This document shows positions 54,844 through 64,000 of a DNA stretch of 64,000 bases, one piece after another. Position 1 is the stretch's first letter, and each line of letters starts with the position of its first letter. The notes under the pieces are model-generated. The model searched no databases. It was not told the origin of the DNA and saw only the letters and a program-made list of their open reading frames with translations. The stretch lies in contig NC_077228.1 of assembly GCF_027887165.1 (NCBI RefSeq), forward strand, positions 213,331,635-213,395,634. Reading direction: 5' to 3'. Source of the DNA: Monodelphis domestica (lineage: Eukaryota > Chordata > Mammalia > Didelphimorphia > Didelphidae). The translations under genes were made by a program, and so were the position numbers.

Positions 54844-57800
54844 GTAAGTTGGAGAGAAGGGAGTTTAATGGACTCTGAACTCTAGATAGGGTAATGGAAT
54901 AATGTAAAAGTTCCATTTCCCTTCTTGTTTGAAAGAAAGCTAAAGAATTTATGTAGCATCAAAATTTAAGTGTTCATAGTTCTGTATCCTCCATTATTAG
55001 GTCTAGATATTATATTATTTCTGGGTTGACTCATGGAAGAAAATGGGAAATACAAACTTTCTTTAGTTGCCATATGTTGGTCTTAACTCTTGCTTTTCCA
55101 TCTGGGCAGATTGGCTGCCTTGTCCGAGAAGCCGCAAGTGATCAACTGGGCTTTTTACAAGCAAAATGTTGCCAAGCCTGGTCTTGTAGAAGATTTTGAG
55201 AAGAAGGTGAGGCCACCATTAAAAACCTTATTGACATTTCTTGAAATTAATTTGTGAGTGGGGAAGCAGGAAAACCAATAACATCTTGAAAAAGTAGGGT
55301 TTTTAAGGGTGACAGTGAGGAGAGGTTACTGGCAGTTCTAGTAGTCTAGAGGGAAATTTAATGATAACGTGAATAGCCAAAGCCAATTTAGAAACAAACT
55401 ATTTAAAATCAGAGCAGTTGATGATAGATAATTGTTTCTTTTCTAGGGCAACAAACTCGCTAAAATCATAAAGCCAGAGGGAAAATAATGACTGTTTGAG
55501 ACATCTGTCCTAACTTGTCTTCAGTCTCTTGTTCTTTTTAAAAAAGTTTTATGATGCCCCTTTTTATTTACATTACTGTCAATTATGAGCAAAAGCATAC
55601 TGACAAAGCTGCATTCCTTGTTTCTCTTTGTAAAGTATTAACTTGGAAACTCAAATAAGCATTTGTTGAAGTAACTGAAGATATTTAGCTTGAAGTAGAA
55701 AAGAGTCAGAGGCTGATGTGACAGCAGTCAAATCAAGTCAGTGAGCATAGTACCCTTATGTCCCAGGCACTGTGCTAACTTCTGGGAATACAAAGTGAGA
55801 CAGCATGCATACAACTAGGTACAAGCAAGGTATATACAGGACTGTATACAAGATAATCTTTGCAAGGCAGCTTTGAGGGAATCAGGAAAGGCTTCTCATA
55901 AAAAGCAACATTTTAGCTAGATCCTGAAGGAAGTCAAACTAGCCAGGAAAGAGATGAAAGGAGAACATTTCAGGTATGGAGGAACAACTGGTAAAAATAT
56001 ATGAAGTTGGAATGACTAGTTGTTAGAGGAATAGCCAGGAAGCCATTATCAAGAATTGCAGAGTACTTGAGAGGAGAGTCGGGATTTGGAAGGGAATGGA
56101 TTATGAAGGGATTTAAAAGCCAAACAGAGGATTAGATGTTTCATCCTCGAGGTAATAGGGAGCCATTGGAATTTATTGACATGGTCAGACTTACCATTTT
56201 AGGAAGATCATTTTGACAGTTGAGTGGAGGATAGACTTGGGTGGGAAGAAACTTTTTGGGACAGTGTCAAAGGAGAGAAAGGGGCATATAGGATATATAT
56301 TGCAAAGGCAGAATCAACAAGACTTGGCAACAGATTGGATATTAGATGAGAAACAATGAGGAGTTTAGGATGATATGTAGGATGCAAGCCTTGGTGGCTG
56401 GGGAGACTAAATAGTAATAGAAGTTTAGAAGAAGGGAAAGCATAAGGGGAAAAAATAATGACTTTAATTTTGCAATATTGAGTTTAAATGTCTACAGGAT
56501 AATCAGTTCAAGATATCCAACAGGTAGTTGGAAATGAGAGATTGGAGGTCAGGAAAGAGTTTAAGGAAGGATAAATAAATAACCATCTCAATAGAGATGA
56601 TCATTGAATTTAGCTAAGTTAATGAGATGACAAAGTGTAATTGTATAGAAGAAGAGAAAATCTGAGGTAGAACCGTGGAATACATCCCCTTTTAGTAGGC
56701 AGGCCCTGGATGAAGTTCCAGCATAGGACATTGAGCAGTGATGTGACAGTTAGGATGAGATTTTGGAAAGTTCTCAAAGAATCTTACAGTGTCTTGGAAT
56801 CAAAAAAAAAGATAGTATCTAGGAGAAAAGTATCATTGATCCTCTTAGTCTTAGAGGCTATAGAGAGGTTAAGAAAGATGAGGATTTAGATTTGGAATTA
56901 AGTGATCATTGGTAGCTTTGAAAAGAACTGCTTCAGTTTAATCATAAGATTGGAAACCTGACAGCATACAGTTAAGAGAGAGGAACAGAAGTGAAGACTC
57001 TTGTAACATTTGAAATTTTGTTTTTTTTTACACTTCTGATTGTAGATAGCCTTCTCAAGGAGTCATGAAAGGCAGGAGAGAAATAGGACAGTAGTGAGCA
57101 GGGATGGACAATCAAATTACTTTTTTGAAGATGAAAGAGACATGAGCATATTCTGAGGTAGTAGGAAAGCAGCCAGTAGACAGGGGGAAGTTTAGTGAGA
57201 AAGTGGAGATGATGGAGAGGGCAGCCTGTCAGAGGAGATGGAGTATAAAATAATCATTTGTACAAGTGCAGGATTTTGACTTGGCAAGAAATATTGTGAC
57301 ACAAATGAAGGAGATAGGTTTGATTTGTCTTCAAGTATCTGAAGGGATATTACAGGATAAAATTATTAGATTTGTTCTTTGTATTTGCAGACAAGCAGAA
57401 CTAGGAGGTAAAAATTAAAAGGAGAAAGATTTTGTCCTAAGATAAAAATGGAATCGCTTGCTTCATGTAACTCATAAGTTCTTCTCCATTGTAGGTCAAG
57501 CATAGACTGACCATCAAGAGGTATTACAGTAGTAGATTCTTCACAGAGTATGAAATTGGACTAGATAAAATATAGGTCCATACTCTAATATTTGACTTTT
57601 TGCTTTTCTTCCATTCTGTACTTGCCTTTATTTTACCTTTGAGTCTCTATCTTGTGCCTTCCTTTATATTAATGACTTTCCATTGTTTAATTTTTTAAAT
57701 AGAGATATATTGGTATTTTTTTTAGGGTTACAGATGTAAATTTGGAAGAGATTTTAAAGCTCTCTAGGGGAGCATCTAGGTATCTCAGTAGATTGAGAGC

Positions 57801-60220
57801 CAGACCTAGAGATGAGAGGCTCTGGGTTCAAATTTAATCTCAGCTACTTCCTCACTGGGACCCTGGCCAAGTCACTTAACCCCCATTGCCTATCTCTTAC
57901 CATTCTTCTGCCTTGGAACCAATACACGGTATTGATTCTTCAGATGGAAGGTATGGGTTTTAAAAAAAAACCAACAAAACTAGTCTAGCCACCTCATTTT
58001 ACAGATTAGTAAACTGAGGCACTGAGAGTGTAACTGACTTGCCCAAAGGTTAAATATATGATTTGAACTTAAGTCTTTCAACCCTAGAAGTGGTAATTTT
58101 GTTTTTTTGAGAAACATTTATATGGATTGGCTGCTGTAAGTCCTTTTCTGGGTTACCAGTTGTACTGACTATTAATACTCTTGTTTTTGTGTTCTGAGTT
58201 CAATGACTTGAAGATACCCATACCAGAAGATAAATTCACTTCCCTAGTGGATGCTGAAGAAAAGGAAGATGTAAGTGCTTAAAGCTGCTCAATTTTGTGG
58301 AATTTTCCTAAACCTGGTAAAAGTATGAGTGTCTAGATTAAGGTGCAGTGACTTGAGTCAAATCCTAGCAAGAATTGAATGGACCCCTGTAGTCTCCCAA
58401 GTTTAGGAAATGGCTGAAATGCTACTCAAATATCTGACTTTTGGGTTGCTTGTGTTCATAATGGTGTTAGAAATCCAGATATTTGAAAAATGCTTATATT
58501 TTTATCTGATATTTCTGGGAAAGTTTTCCTGCTTCAAAGTCAGATTACTGTCCAACCCAATCATTAAATAATCAAAATTACTTGGGTTAATAATTTTGTA
58601 GGTAATATATCTGAATATAGTATTTATTTATAAATAAAATGTACATATTACACATGTAAATATATACATATAAATTTATTATTGAAATATTCAAAAATAA
58701 ATAAAATAACATTTCTGAAGTACTTTGAATTTTACAAAAAATTTCTTTGCAAAAAAAAAAACAGTGAAAATATCATTCCTATTTTGTAGAGAAGTTGAGT
58801 CTGCTTTATCACTAAAAGCCATAATTTCTGATTTCTTTGTAGTTTAATATGTCTCCTGAATGACACATGTTAGGCAAGTCCCCTTTTTAGTACAAGTGGA
58901 GAGAGCTTCCTCATTCAGGATTTTTCTCTATTGTGAAATTACTGATCCAGGCCCTTTCCCTCTCTCTTATTCAAAAGGACTTCACTAACAAGGCTGCATA
59001 CACTGACCAAGAAAAGGAAGATAACTAAATCTTGTTTCATGTAGGCAAACAAAATAGAATTTTGGGGACAGTTTTAGCCATTGGTACAAGGAAACCAGGA
59101 AATTCCAGGGTCATGGCAATTATTAAATACAATTTGGTTTTTTTAAAACAATCATTTATCCAATCTCTTAAAGGTGAAAATTGGTGCTGAGTTTGTGAAA
59201 GCTTCAAATGCTAGGATTGTAGAACTTCAGAAGGAGGTAAATGTTATTCACACATTCTTCTCCCTGATTCTGTTTCTATCTACTCCTGCCTAATAGAATT
59301 CATTTGCCTTGGATTCTTTTTTAATTTGCCCTTTATTTTATTTATTTATTTTATTTGGAATATTTTTCCATGGTTACATGATTCATGATCCCTCCCCTTC
59401 CTCCCCCTTCCTGGAGCTGACAAGCAGTTCCACTGGTTTATGCATGTATCATTGTTCAAAACCTATTTCCATGTTATTCATCCTTACAGTAGAGTTATAT
59501 CCATATCGAACTTCATGATCGATCATATTGATCATATATTTTTCTTCTGCTTTTCTGCTCCCACAGTTCTTTCTCTGGGCATGGATAGCATTCTTTCTCC
59601 CAGGTTCCTCTGGATTGTCCTGGGTCATTGCATTGCTGCTAGTAGAGAAGTCGATTCTCTATTCGATTGTGCCATAATGTATCAGTCTCTGTGTACAATG
59701 TTTTCCTGGTTCTGCTCCTTTTGTTCTACATTGATTCCTGAAGGTCTTTCCAGTTCACATGGAATTCCTTCAGTTCATCATTCCTTTCAGCACAATAATA
59801 TTCCATCACCATCAGATACCACAATTTGTTCAGTCACTCCCCAATTGATTATTTTATACTCCATCTCCTCTGACAGGCTGCCCTCTCCATCATCTCCACT
59901 TTCTCACTAAACTTCCCCCTGTCTACTGGCTGCTTTCCTACTACCTTTCATTTTCCAGTTTTTTGCCACCACAAAGTGCAGCCAAAAATATTTTTGTACA
60001 AGTCTTTTTCCTTGTTACTTTCAATTTGCATTTGATTCTTGTTCACTGTGGCTTACTGTTTCTTATTTATGTTCTTTTTTTTTTCCAGCTGGAAAAGATC
60101 AGGAATATAATTCCTTTTGAACAGATGACCATTGAGGATTTGAATGAAGCTTTCCCTCAAACCAAACTGGACAAGAAGAATTATCCTTATTGGCCCCACC
60201 AGCCAATTGAGAACCTTTAA
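54722..60220 (+). CDS. ATP5PD: ATP5PD, mitochondrial ATP synthase F0 subunit d, 161 aa
   Basis: Five coding exons on the plus strand: 54722-54843, 55110-55206, 58199-58270, 59174-59236 and 60089-60220 (122, 97, 72, 63, 132 nt; 486 nt total, all phases join). It codes [18 protein letters not shown] through WPHQPIENL, the same length and ends as human subunit d as I recall it. Subunit d is a matrix-side part of the peripheral stalk that holds F1 still while the rotor turns. The long helical, charged sequence without membrane segments fits that role. The Met start is preceded by TCTAAG and follows the expected 5' UTR intron. Expressed divergently from KCTD2 through a shared CpG-rich promoter with ETS sites. 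Confidence 0.98.
55110..55206 (+). CDS. ATP5PD: ATP5PD exon 3
   Basis: Acceptor CATCTGGGCAG, donor GTGAGGCC, phase 0 out; [16 protein letters not shown] to VEDFEKK. Confidence 0.97.
55447..55488 (+). other. Possible alternative last exon in ATP5PD intron 3
   Basis: A good acceptor (ATTGTTTCTTTTCTAG) is followed by 13 codons in the right frame after exon 3, [13 protein letters not shown], then TAA. It would give an 86-aa shortened product. There is no clear AATAAA close by, so this is weak. Confidence 0.15.
55735..57262 (+). repeat. Long ancient interspersed repeat, copy 3
   Basis: CAGGCACTGTGCTAACTTCT, GGGAGCCATTGGAATTTATT, CAACAAGACTTGGCAACAG and TTCAAGATATCCAACAGG recur from copies 1 and 2, same strand. 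Its last 100 bp (57156-57256) is the source or partner of the inverted duplicate at 59846. Confidence 0.65.
57156..57256 (+). repeat. 101-bp segment duplicated in inverse orientation at 59846-59946
   Basis: Reads AGGTAGTAGGAAAGC ... TATAAAATAATCA; its reverse complement is present base for base at 59846-59946. Confidence 0.95.
57768..57971 (+). repeat. tRNA-headed SINE, family A
   Basis: Sense copy in ATP5PD intron 3, with an A9 tail. Confidence 0.88.
57975..58090 (+). repeat. MIR-like SINE
   Basis: CATTTTACAGATTAGTAAACTG and TGACTTGCCCAAAGG. Confidence 0.65.
58199..58270 (+). CDS. ATP5PD: ATP5PD exon 4
   Basis: Acceptor TGTGTTCTGAG, donor GTAAGTGC, 72 nt in phase 0; [13 protein letters not shown] to DAEEKED. 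Confidence 0.97.
59174..59236 (+). CDS. ATP5PD: ATP5PD exon 5
   Basis: 63 nt after [30 protein letters not shown], donor GTAAATG. This is the part most different from the human sequence as I recall it (VKSCAEWVSLSKARIVE). Confidence 0.95.
59320..60050 (-). mobile_element. L1 LINE 3' end carrying a 101-bp foreign insert
   Basis: Antisense L1 3' UTR and ORF2 end (59320-59845, resuming at 59947). Where the similar L1 at 60593-62000 reads GAAGGGCATCCCCTC, this copy instead has the 101-bp inverted duplicate. Ends close to the ATP5PD exon 6 acceptor. Confidence 0.82.
59846..59946 (-). repeat. 101-bp inverted duplicate of 57156-57256, inserted in L1
   Basis: Identical over all 101 bases by direct reading. 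Replaces roughly 10 bp of L1 sequence and has no target duplication or tail. Confidence 0.93.
60089..60220 (+). CDS. ATP5PD: ATP5PD exon 6 (last)
   Basis: Acceptor [32 protein letters not shown] to [15 protein letters not shown] and TAA. The C-terminal [12 protein letters not shown] is a signature of subunit d. Confidence 0.98.
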   Translation: MEKIRNIIPFEQMTIEDLNEAFPQTKLDKKNYPYWPHQPIENL

Positions 60221-60297
60221 AATTGGATCTCAGAGGAAGCTGTGACCTTCCTGTCATATGCTCTTGAAATTTCAAATAAAGCAATTGTACAGCCTTA
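60221..60297 (+). other. ATP5PD: ATP5PD 3' UTR with poly-A signal
   Basis: AATAAA at 60275-60280, about 55 nt after the stop. Short 3' UTR, as usual for this gene. Confidence 0.85.
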
Positions 60298-60592
60298 TAT
60301 CTGCTGCTTCTCTAAATTTAGAGTAGATTCGAGCTGATTGCCCTGGAAGTAATGTGATATCCCTCCTCTGACCAAAAGGAGTGGGAATGACATGCACGAA
60401 AAAGATTGAGGTAGCTTTTGTGCTCCAAAGATAGGGATTTTATCTGGGTGGATAACCCCACATTTGTCCATGAGAGGCTTTCTTAGTGCAGTGTTACCAT
60501 TGCTCACAGCCACGTACAGCACTGATCTATAGAGCTACCAGGCAGTACTCTTGCTGAGGTTCCCACATCTGTAAAATGAGGAAGGTGTGAAT

Positions 60593-62000
60593 TTTTTTTT
60601 TAATTTTTATTTAATTGATTAAGAAAATTTTTCAATGGTTACACGATTCATGTTCTTTTTCTCACCTCCTCCTACCCCCCTTCTGTAGCCAACATGCAAT
60701 TCCACTGGGTTTTACATGTGTCATTGATCAAGACCTATTTCCATATTATTTATATTTGTACTAGGGTGATTGTTTTGAGTCTATATCCCCAATCAAATCC
60801 CCATCAACCCATGTGATCAAGCAGTTGTTTTTCTTCTGTGTTTCTACACCCACAGTTCCTTTCTCTGGATGTGGATAGCATTCTCTCTCATAAGTCCCTC
60901 AGAAATGTCTTGGATCATTGCATTGCTGCTAGTAAAGAAGTCCATAACATTCAATTGTGCCACAGTGTATCAGTCTCTGTGTACAATGTTCTCCTGGTTC
61001 TGCTCCTTTCACTCTGCATCACTTCCTGGAGGTCGTTCCAGTTCACATGGATTTCCTCCAGTTAATTATTCCTTTCAGCACAATAGTGTTCAATCACCAT
61101 CAGATACTACAATTTGTTCAGCCATTCTTCAATTGAAGGGCATCCCCTCATTTTCCAATTTTTGGCCACCACAAAGAGTGCAGCTATGAATATTCTTGTA
61201 CAAGTCTTTTTCCTTATTATCTCTTATCTCTGGGTACAAAAGCAGTGCTATGGCTGGATCAAAGGGCAGACAGTCTTTTAGCACTCTTTGGGCATAGTTC
61301 CAAATTGCCCTTCAGAATGGTTGGATCAATTCACAATTCCACCAGCAATACATTAATGTCCCAGTTTTGCCACATCCCCTCCAATATTTACTACTTTCCT
61401 TTGCTGTCATGTTAGCTAATCTGCTAGGTGTGAGGTGGTACCTCAGAGTTGTTTTGATTTGCATTTCTCTATAAGAGATTTAGAACATTTTTTCATGTGT
61501 TTATTGATAGTTTTGATTTCGTTATTTGAAAATTGCCTATTCATGTCCCTTGCCCATCTATCAATTGGGGAATAGCTTGATTTTTTTGTACAATTGGTTT
61601 AGTTCTGAGTAATTAGACCTTTGTCAGAGGTTTTTGTTATGAAGATTGTCTCCCATTTTGTTGCTTCCCTTCTAATTTTGGTTGCATTGATTTTGTTTGT
61701 ACAAAACCTTTTTAATTTAATGTAATCAAAATTAGTTATTTTACATTTTGGTATTTTTTCTAACTCTTGCTTGGTCTTAAGATCTTTCCTTTCCCAAAGA
61801 TCTCAAAAGTATACCATTCTGTGTTCACCCAATTTACTTAAAGTTTCCTTCTTTATATTCAAGTCATTCACCCATTCTGAACTTATCTTGGTGTAAGGTG
61901 TGAAATGTTGATATAAACCTAATCTCTCCCATACTGTTTTCCAGTTTTCCCAGCAGTTTTGTCAAATAGTGGGGTTTTGTCCCAAAAGCTGGGATCTTGA
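60593..62000 (-). mobile_element. L1 LINE 3' end, 1.4 kb
   Basis: Antisense, from a T-rich tail and 3' UTR into ORF2; the same order of motifs as the L1 at 48901-50785 read in reverse (CAATTTGTTCAGCCATTCTT, GTCCCTTGCCCATCTATC). Frames are broken. Confidence 0.85.
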
Positions 62001-62059
62001 ACTCTGAACTTTTAAGATCCCATCTACCTTGAAAATCCGCAATCTAAAGATTCTAATCT

Positions 62060-62160
62060 CAAATAGAGAGGGAAGTGCTGCCATGCTGAAGGCCATATAG
62101 TTGGTAAGTAAAAGAACCAGCATTCAAACCCATGTCTTTGGACTCCAGTTCTGAACTCCT
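62060..62160 (+). repeat. MIR-like fragment
   Basis: CATTCAAACCCATGTCTTTGG with a preceding GCCATATAGTTGGTAAG. Confidence 0.5.
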
Positions 62161-62304
62161 ACTGTTCTCCATGCCAAGCAAGTTAGAAAATGTTAAAAAA
62201 AGCTGGAAGAAGTTTGTTTTACTTAGTTCCATAAAAATTTGGGTAAAAACATTTTTATTCACTGGGAAAACTCACTATGTTTAAAAAAAAAACTGCAGGG
62301 AATC

Positions 62305-62450
62305 CTATAGAAAAGATATAGGCTTGAGGACCTGAATTCAAATTGGACCTCAGATATTTCCTAGCAGCATGATCCTAGACAAGTCACTTAACCCTATTGG
62401 CCTAGCCCCTGCTGCTTTTCTGCCTTCAAATTGGTAGAAGGTTTAAAAAC
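62305..62450 (+). repeat. SINE family A, decayed
   Basis: GACCTCAGATATTTCCTAGC, GACAAGTCACTTAACCC and GCTTTTCTGCCTTC. Confidence 0.7.
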
Positions 62451-62459
62451 AAGCTAGAG

Positions 62460-62700
62460 GATCATAGGTTTAGAACTGGAAGGGAACTTGTAGAGGATTT
62501 AGACCAACCTCATTATAGAGATGAGGAAATGGGCTAGGGAGAAGAAATGCCTTATGCAAAGTCATGTAGAAAATAAATGGATAGGTAAAGCACTTTATTA
62601 ACCTCTTAGTATGTGTTAGGTACTATACTCAGCCCTGAGGATATCAATCCAGGGGAACAATAGGATCCTGTCCTCAGGAACTTACATTCAAACTGGGAAA
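62460..62700 (+). repeat. MIR-like fragment and start of the long ancient repeat
   Basis: 62460-62580 is MIR-like (AGAGATGAGGAAATGGGC); 62590-62700 resembles the first 100 bp of the long ancient repeat (CTCAGGAACTTACATTCAAA). Confidence 0.5.
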
Positions 62701-63541
62701 AATCACAGAGCAGCTGTAAAGTGGGAGGGGCAGGGACAGGTGCAGAAAGGATGGGGAGGCAAGGCTAGGGCCCTTCCCAAATTAGTGATCTTGGAGAAAA
62801 AGCCACTAATCCAAACACAGTCTTGAGTTTTTCCAGAGTAGAAGGTGACTGGTGGGCAGTGAGAATGTTAGAGCTGAGGAGTGGTGGGCTAGGAATGAAA
62901 ATCCAAGTCCTTTTGTTTCAGCCCCCACCTTCTTTCTACCATACTGTAGGTGGATGGTGGGGGTGGGTGGGAGGGTCATTTAAAATATATAATGATGGGA
63001 GGAGGCTCAGACTCAGTCTAGCCTATAAGCCTGGGCTCAGTGATTGAATATCTTGTTCTGGTATGGGTCTGACTTGGGGTAGTCTAGACAGATGAGGTTG
63101 GAATGAAATGAGATCTTGGTAAGCCATCCAACACTTAACCAGAGGATGTTTACTCAACAATAACATGAAAATACTCAGTAGACCCCACATTATTTCAGTT
63201 GGGTAAGGCCCCACTCAACTGGAGTCATGTCAAAAGGTTTCTTTTGGGCCATGGGAAGTCTGTCCAAACTAAGGAGCCTGTGCCCTGGGCTTAAAGGCTT
63301 AAGAAACCAGCAAGTTTTGCCAAGATAGTTTACGTCTTTGTCTCCTAGATCAGTTCACTCAAGGACAGTTTCATGACCTTTCTTAGGAAAAAATTAGCCT
63401 CAGTAGCAGGGGTCTTTTAGTCTTAATAGATATTGCTCCCAACATTCCACCTAACACTTCTCGGGGACCTCTAAATGGTCTTAGAGCCATTCATCACCAG
63501 TAATGGACAGCAGCAGCTTCAGGGTTTCAAGAAGGCCCCGA
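62700..63541. other. Unique DNA downstream of ATP5PD, no gene seen
   Basis: GC-moderate, no recognised repeat or exon. MRPL58 would be expected somewhere beyond ATP5PD by human order, converging on it, but I see no part of it. Confidence 0.4.
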
Positions 63542-63545
63542 GATC

Positions 63546-63837
63546 TGTAAAATGGAGATTTGAACCCCAGACTTCAAGTCCCAGAAGTCCTTTGTAGTTC
63601 CCAGAATGCCCTAAAATCTCCCTGAGTCCTCACCTGAGTTCGAGAACACGATGGGTATTTAAACTGACTGTACCTCCTACTCCTCTCCATTTCTGCTTCT
63701 AGGCACACTCGGCTGGCTATCAGGCAGGCAAGATGTAGGTTGCATGTGTTTTCTTATTTTGTATTTATTTCTTAATCTTTAATAAACCTTATAAAAATAT
63801 AATACTTTTAGCAGAGAAACTAATTTTAACTGTTACA
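63546..63837 (+). mobile_element. Solo LTR, class I-like, 292 bp
   Basis: Termini TGT...ACA with a 4-bp target duplication GATC at 63542-63545 and 63838-63841. Contains a TATTTAAA box at 63656-63663 and AATAAA at 63781-63786, in the right order for U3-R-U5. No internal region on either side. Family not named. Confidence 0.8.
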
Positions 63838-64000
63838 GATCCTAGACTTCATCTCCACATTTCCAAAGGATCTGTAGAGCCCTGATAAACAGGGTCTACA
63901 AGGAGGGGGTTGTCCTTTGTGATAGGGACCCGAGGAGAGGTAGGGAATCAGGGAACCAGGGTGAAGAATGACAGACGCCGACAAGTTAGTGATTGACTAG

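Noticed and set aside
59440-61189. Frames of 75-156 codons downstream in and after ATP5PD
   Set aside because: Antisense of L1 ORF2 and 3' UTR sequence.
60300-64000. Expected MRPL58 3' end converging on ATP5PD
   Set aside because: No C-terminal exon or recognisable MRPL58 protein text on the minus strand of this stretch.
1-64000. CRISPR arrays, bacterial operons, rRNA or tRNA genes
   Set aside because: Vertebrate nuclear DNA; the tRNA-like heads all belong to SINE copies and no direct-repeat/spacer array is present.

Overview
The window looks like nuclear DNA from a marsupial. It carries mammalian orthologues of KCTD2 and ATP5PD with intact spliced structures, an ordinary mammalian background of MIR, L2 and L1, and dozens of copies of two tRNA-headed SINE families that I know from marsupials, plus an RTE-type LINE end. 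I cannot fix the species; opossum, or an australidelphian such as a dasyurid or diprotodont, would all fit. In human the order is MRPL58 - ATP5PD - KCTD2 - SLC16A5 on 17q25. The window has the ATP5PD - KCTD2 part in opposite orientation, and SLC16A5 and MRPL58 are not visible inside it.

Layout. (1) About 1-1,360: flank with no gene seen. (2) 1,505-16,302, minus strand: a complete TRIM E3 ligase gene of six coding exons (566 codons plus stop, all splice phases consistent) with RING, two B-boxes, coiled coil and PRY-SPRY. It belongs to the TRIM16/25/47/65 type, but I do not recall a human gene at this place. (3) About 16,300-30,700: repeat-dense intergenic or upstream DNA with nested MIR/L1/LTR insertions, two solo LTRs, a split unnamed repeat, a Tigger-like end, a hAT-like element inside a SINE, and long GA, CA and CT tracts. 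A possible promoter and non-coding first exon of the TRIM gene lies near 28,944-29,110. (4) About 30,715-52,931 (CDS) and on to about 53,060, minus strand: KCTD2 in six coding exons (266 aa) with a 3.4-kb 3' UTR. (5) 52,560-53,240: a GC-rich bidirectional promoter shared with ATP5PD, with a GC box, CCAAT boxes and two ETS (NRF-2/GABP-type) sites. (6) About 53,190-60,295, plus strand: ATP5PD with a non-coding first exon and five coding exons (161 aa). (7) 60,300-64,000: an L1 end, old MIRs, unique DNA and a neat 292-bp solo LTR.

How the genes relate: ATP5PD supplies subunit d of the mitochondrial ATP synthase stator; KCTD2 is a BTB/T1 adaptor for cullin-3 ubiquitin ligases; the TRIM protein is a RING ubiquitin ligase. 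KCTD2 and ATP5PD share a promoter region but no known pathway. The TRIM gene runs in tandem with KCTD2.

The two observations most worth following are the TRIM gene at this unexpected place, and an exact 101-bp inverted copy of ATP5PD intron 3 sequence sitting inside an L1 in intron 5. The second is the footprint expected of a templated repair insertion.
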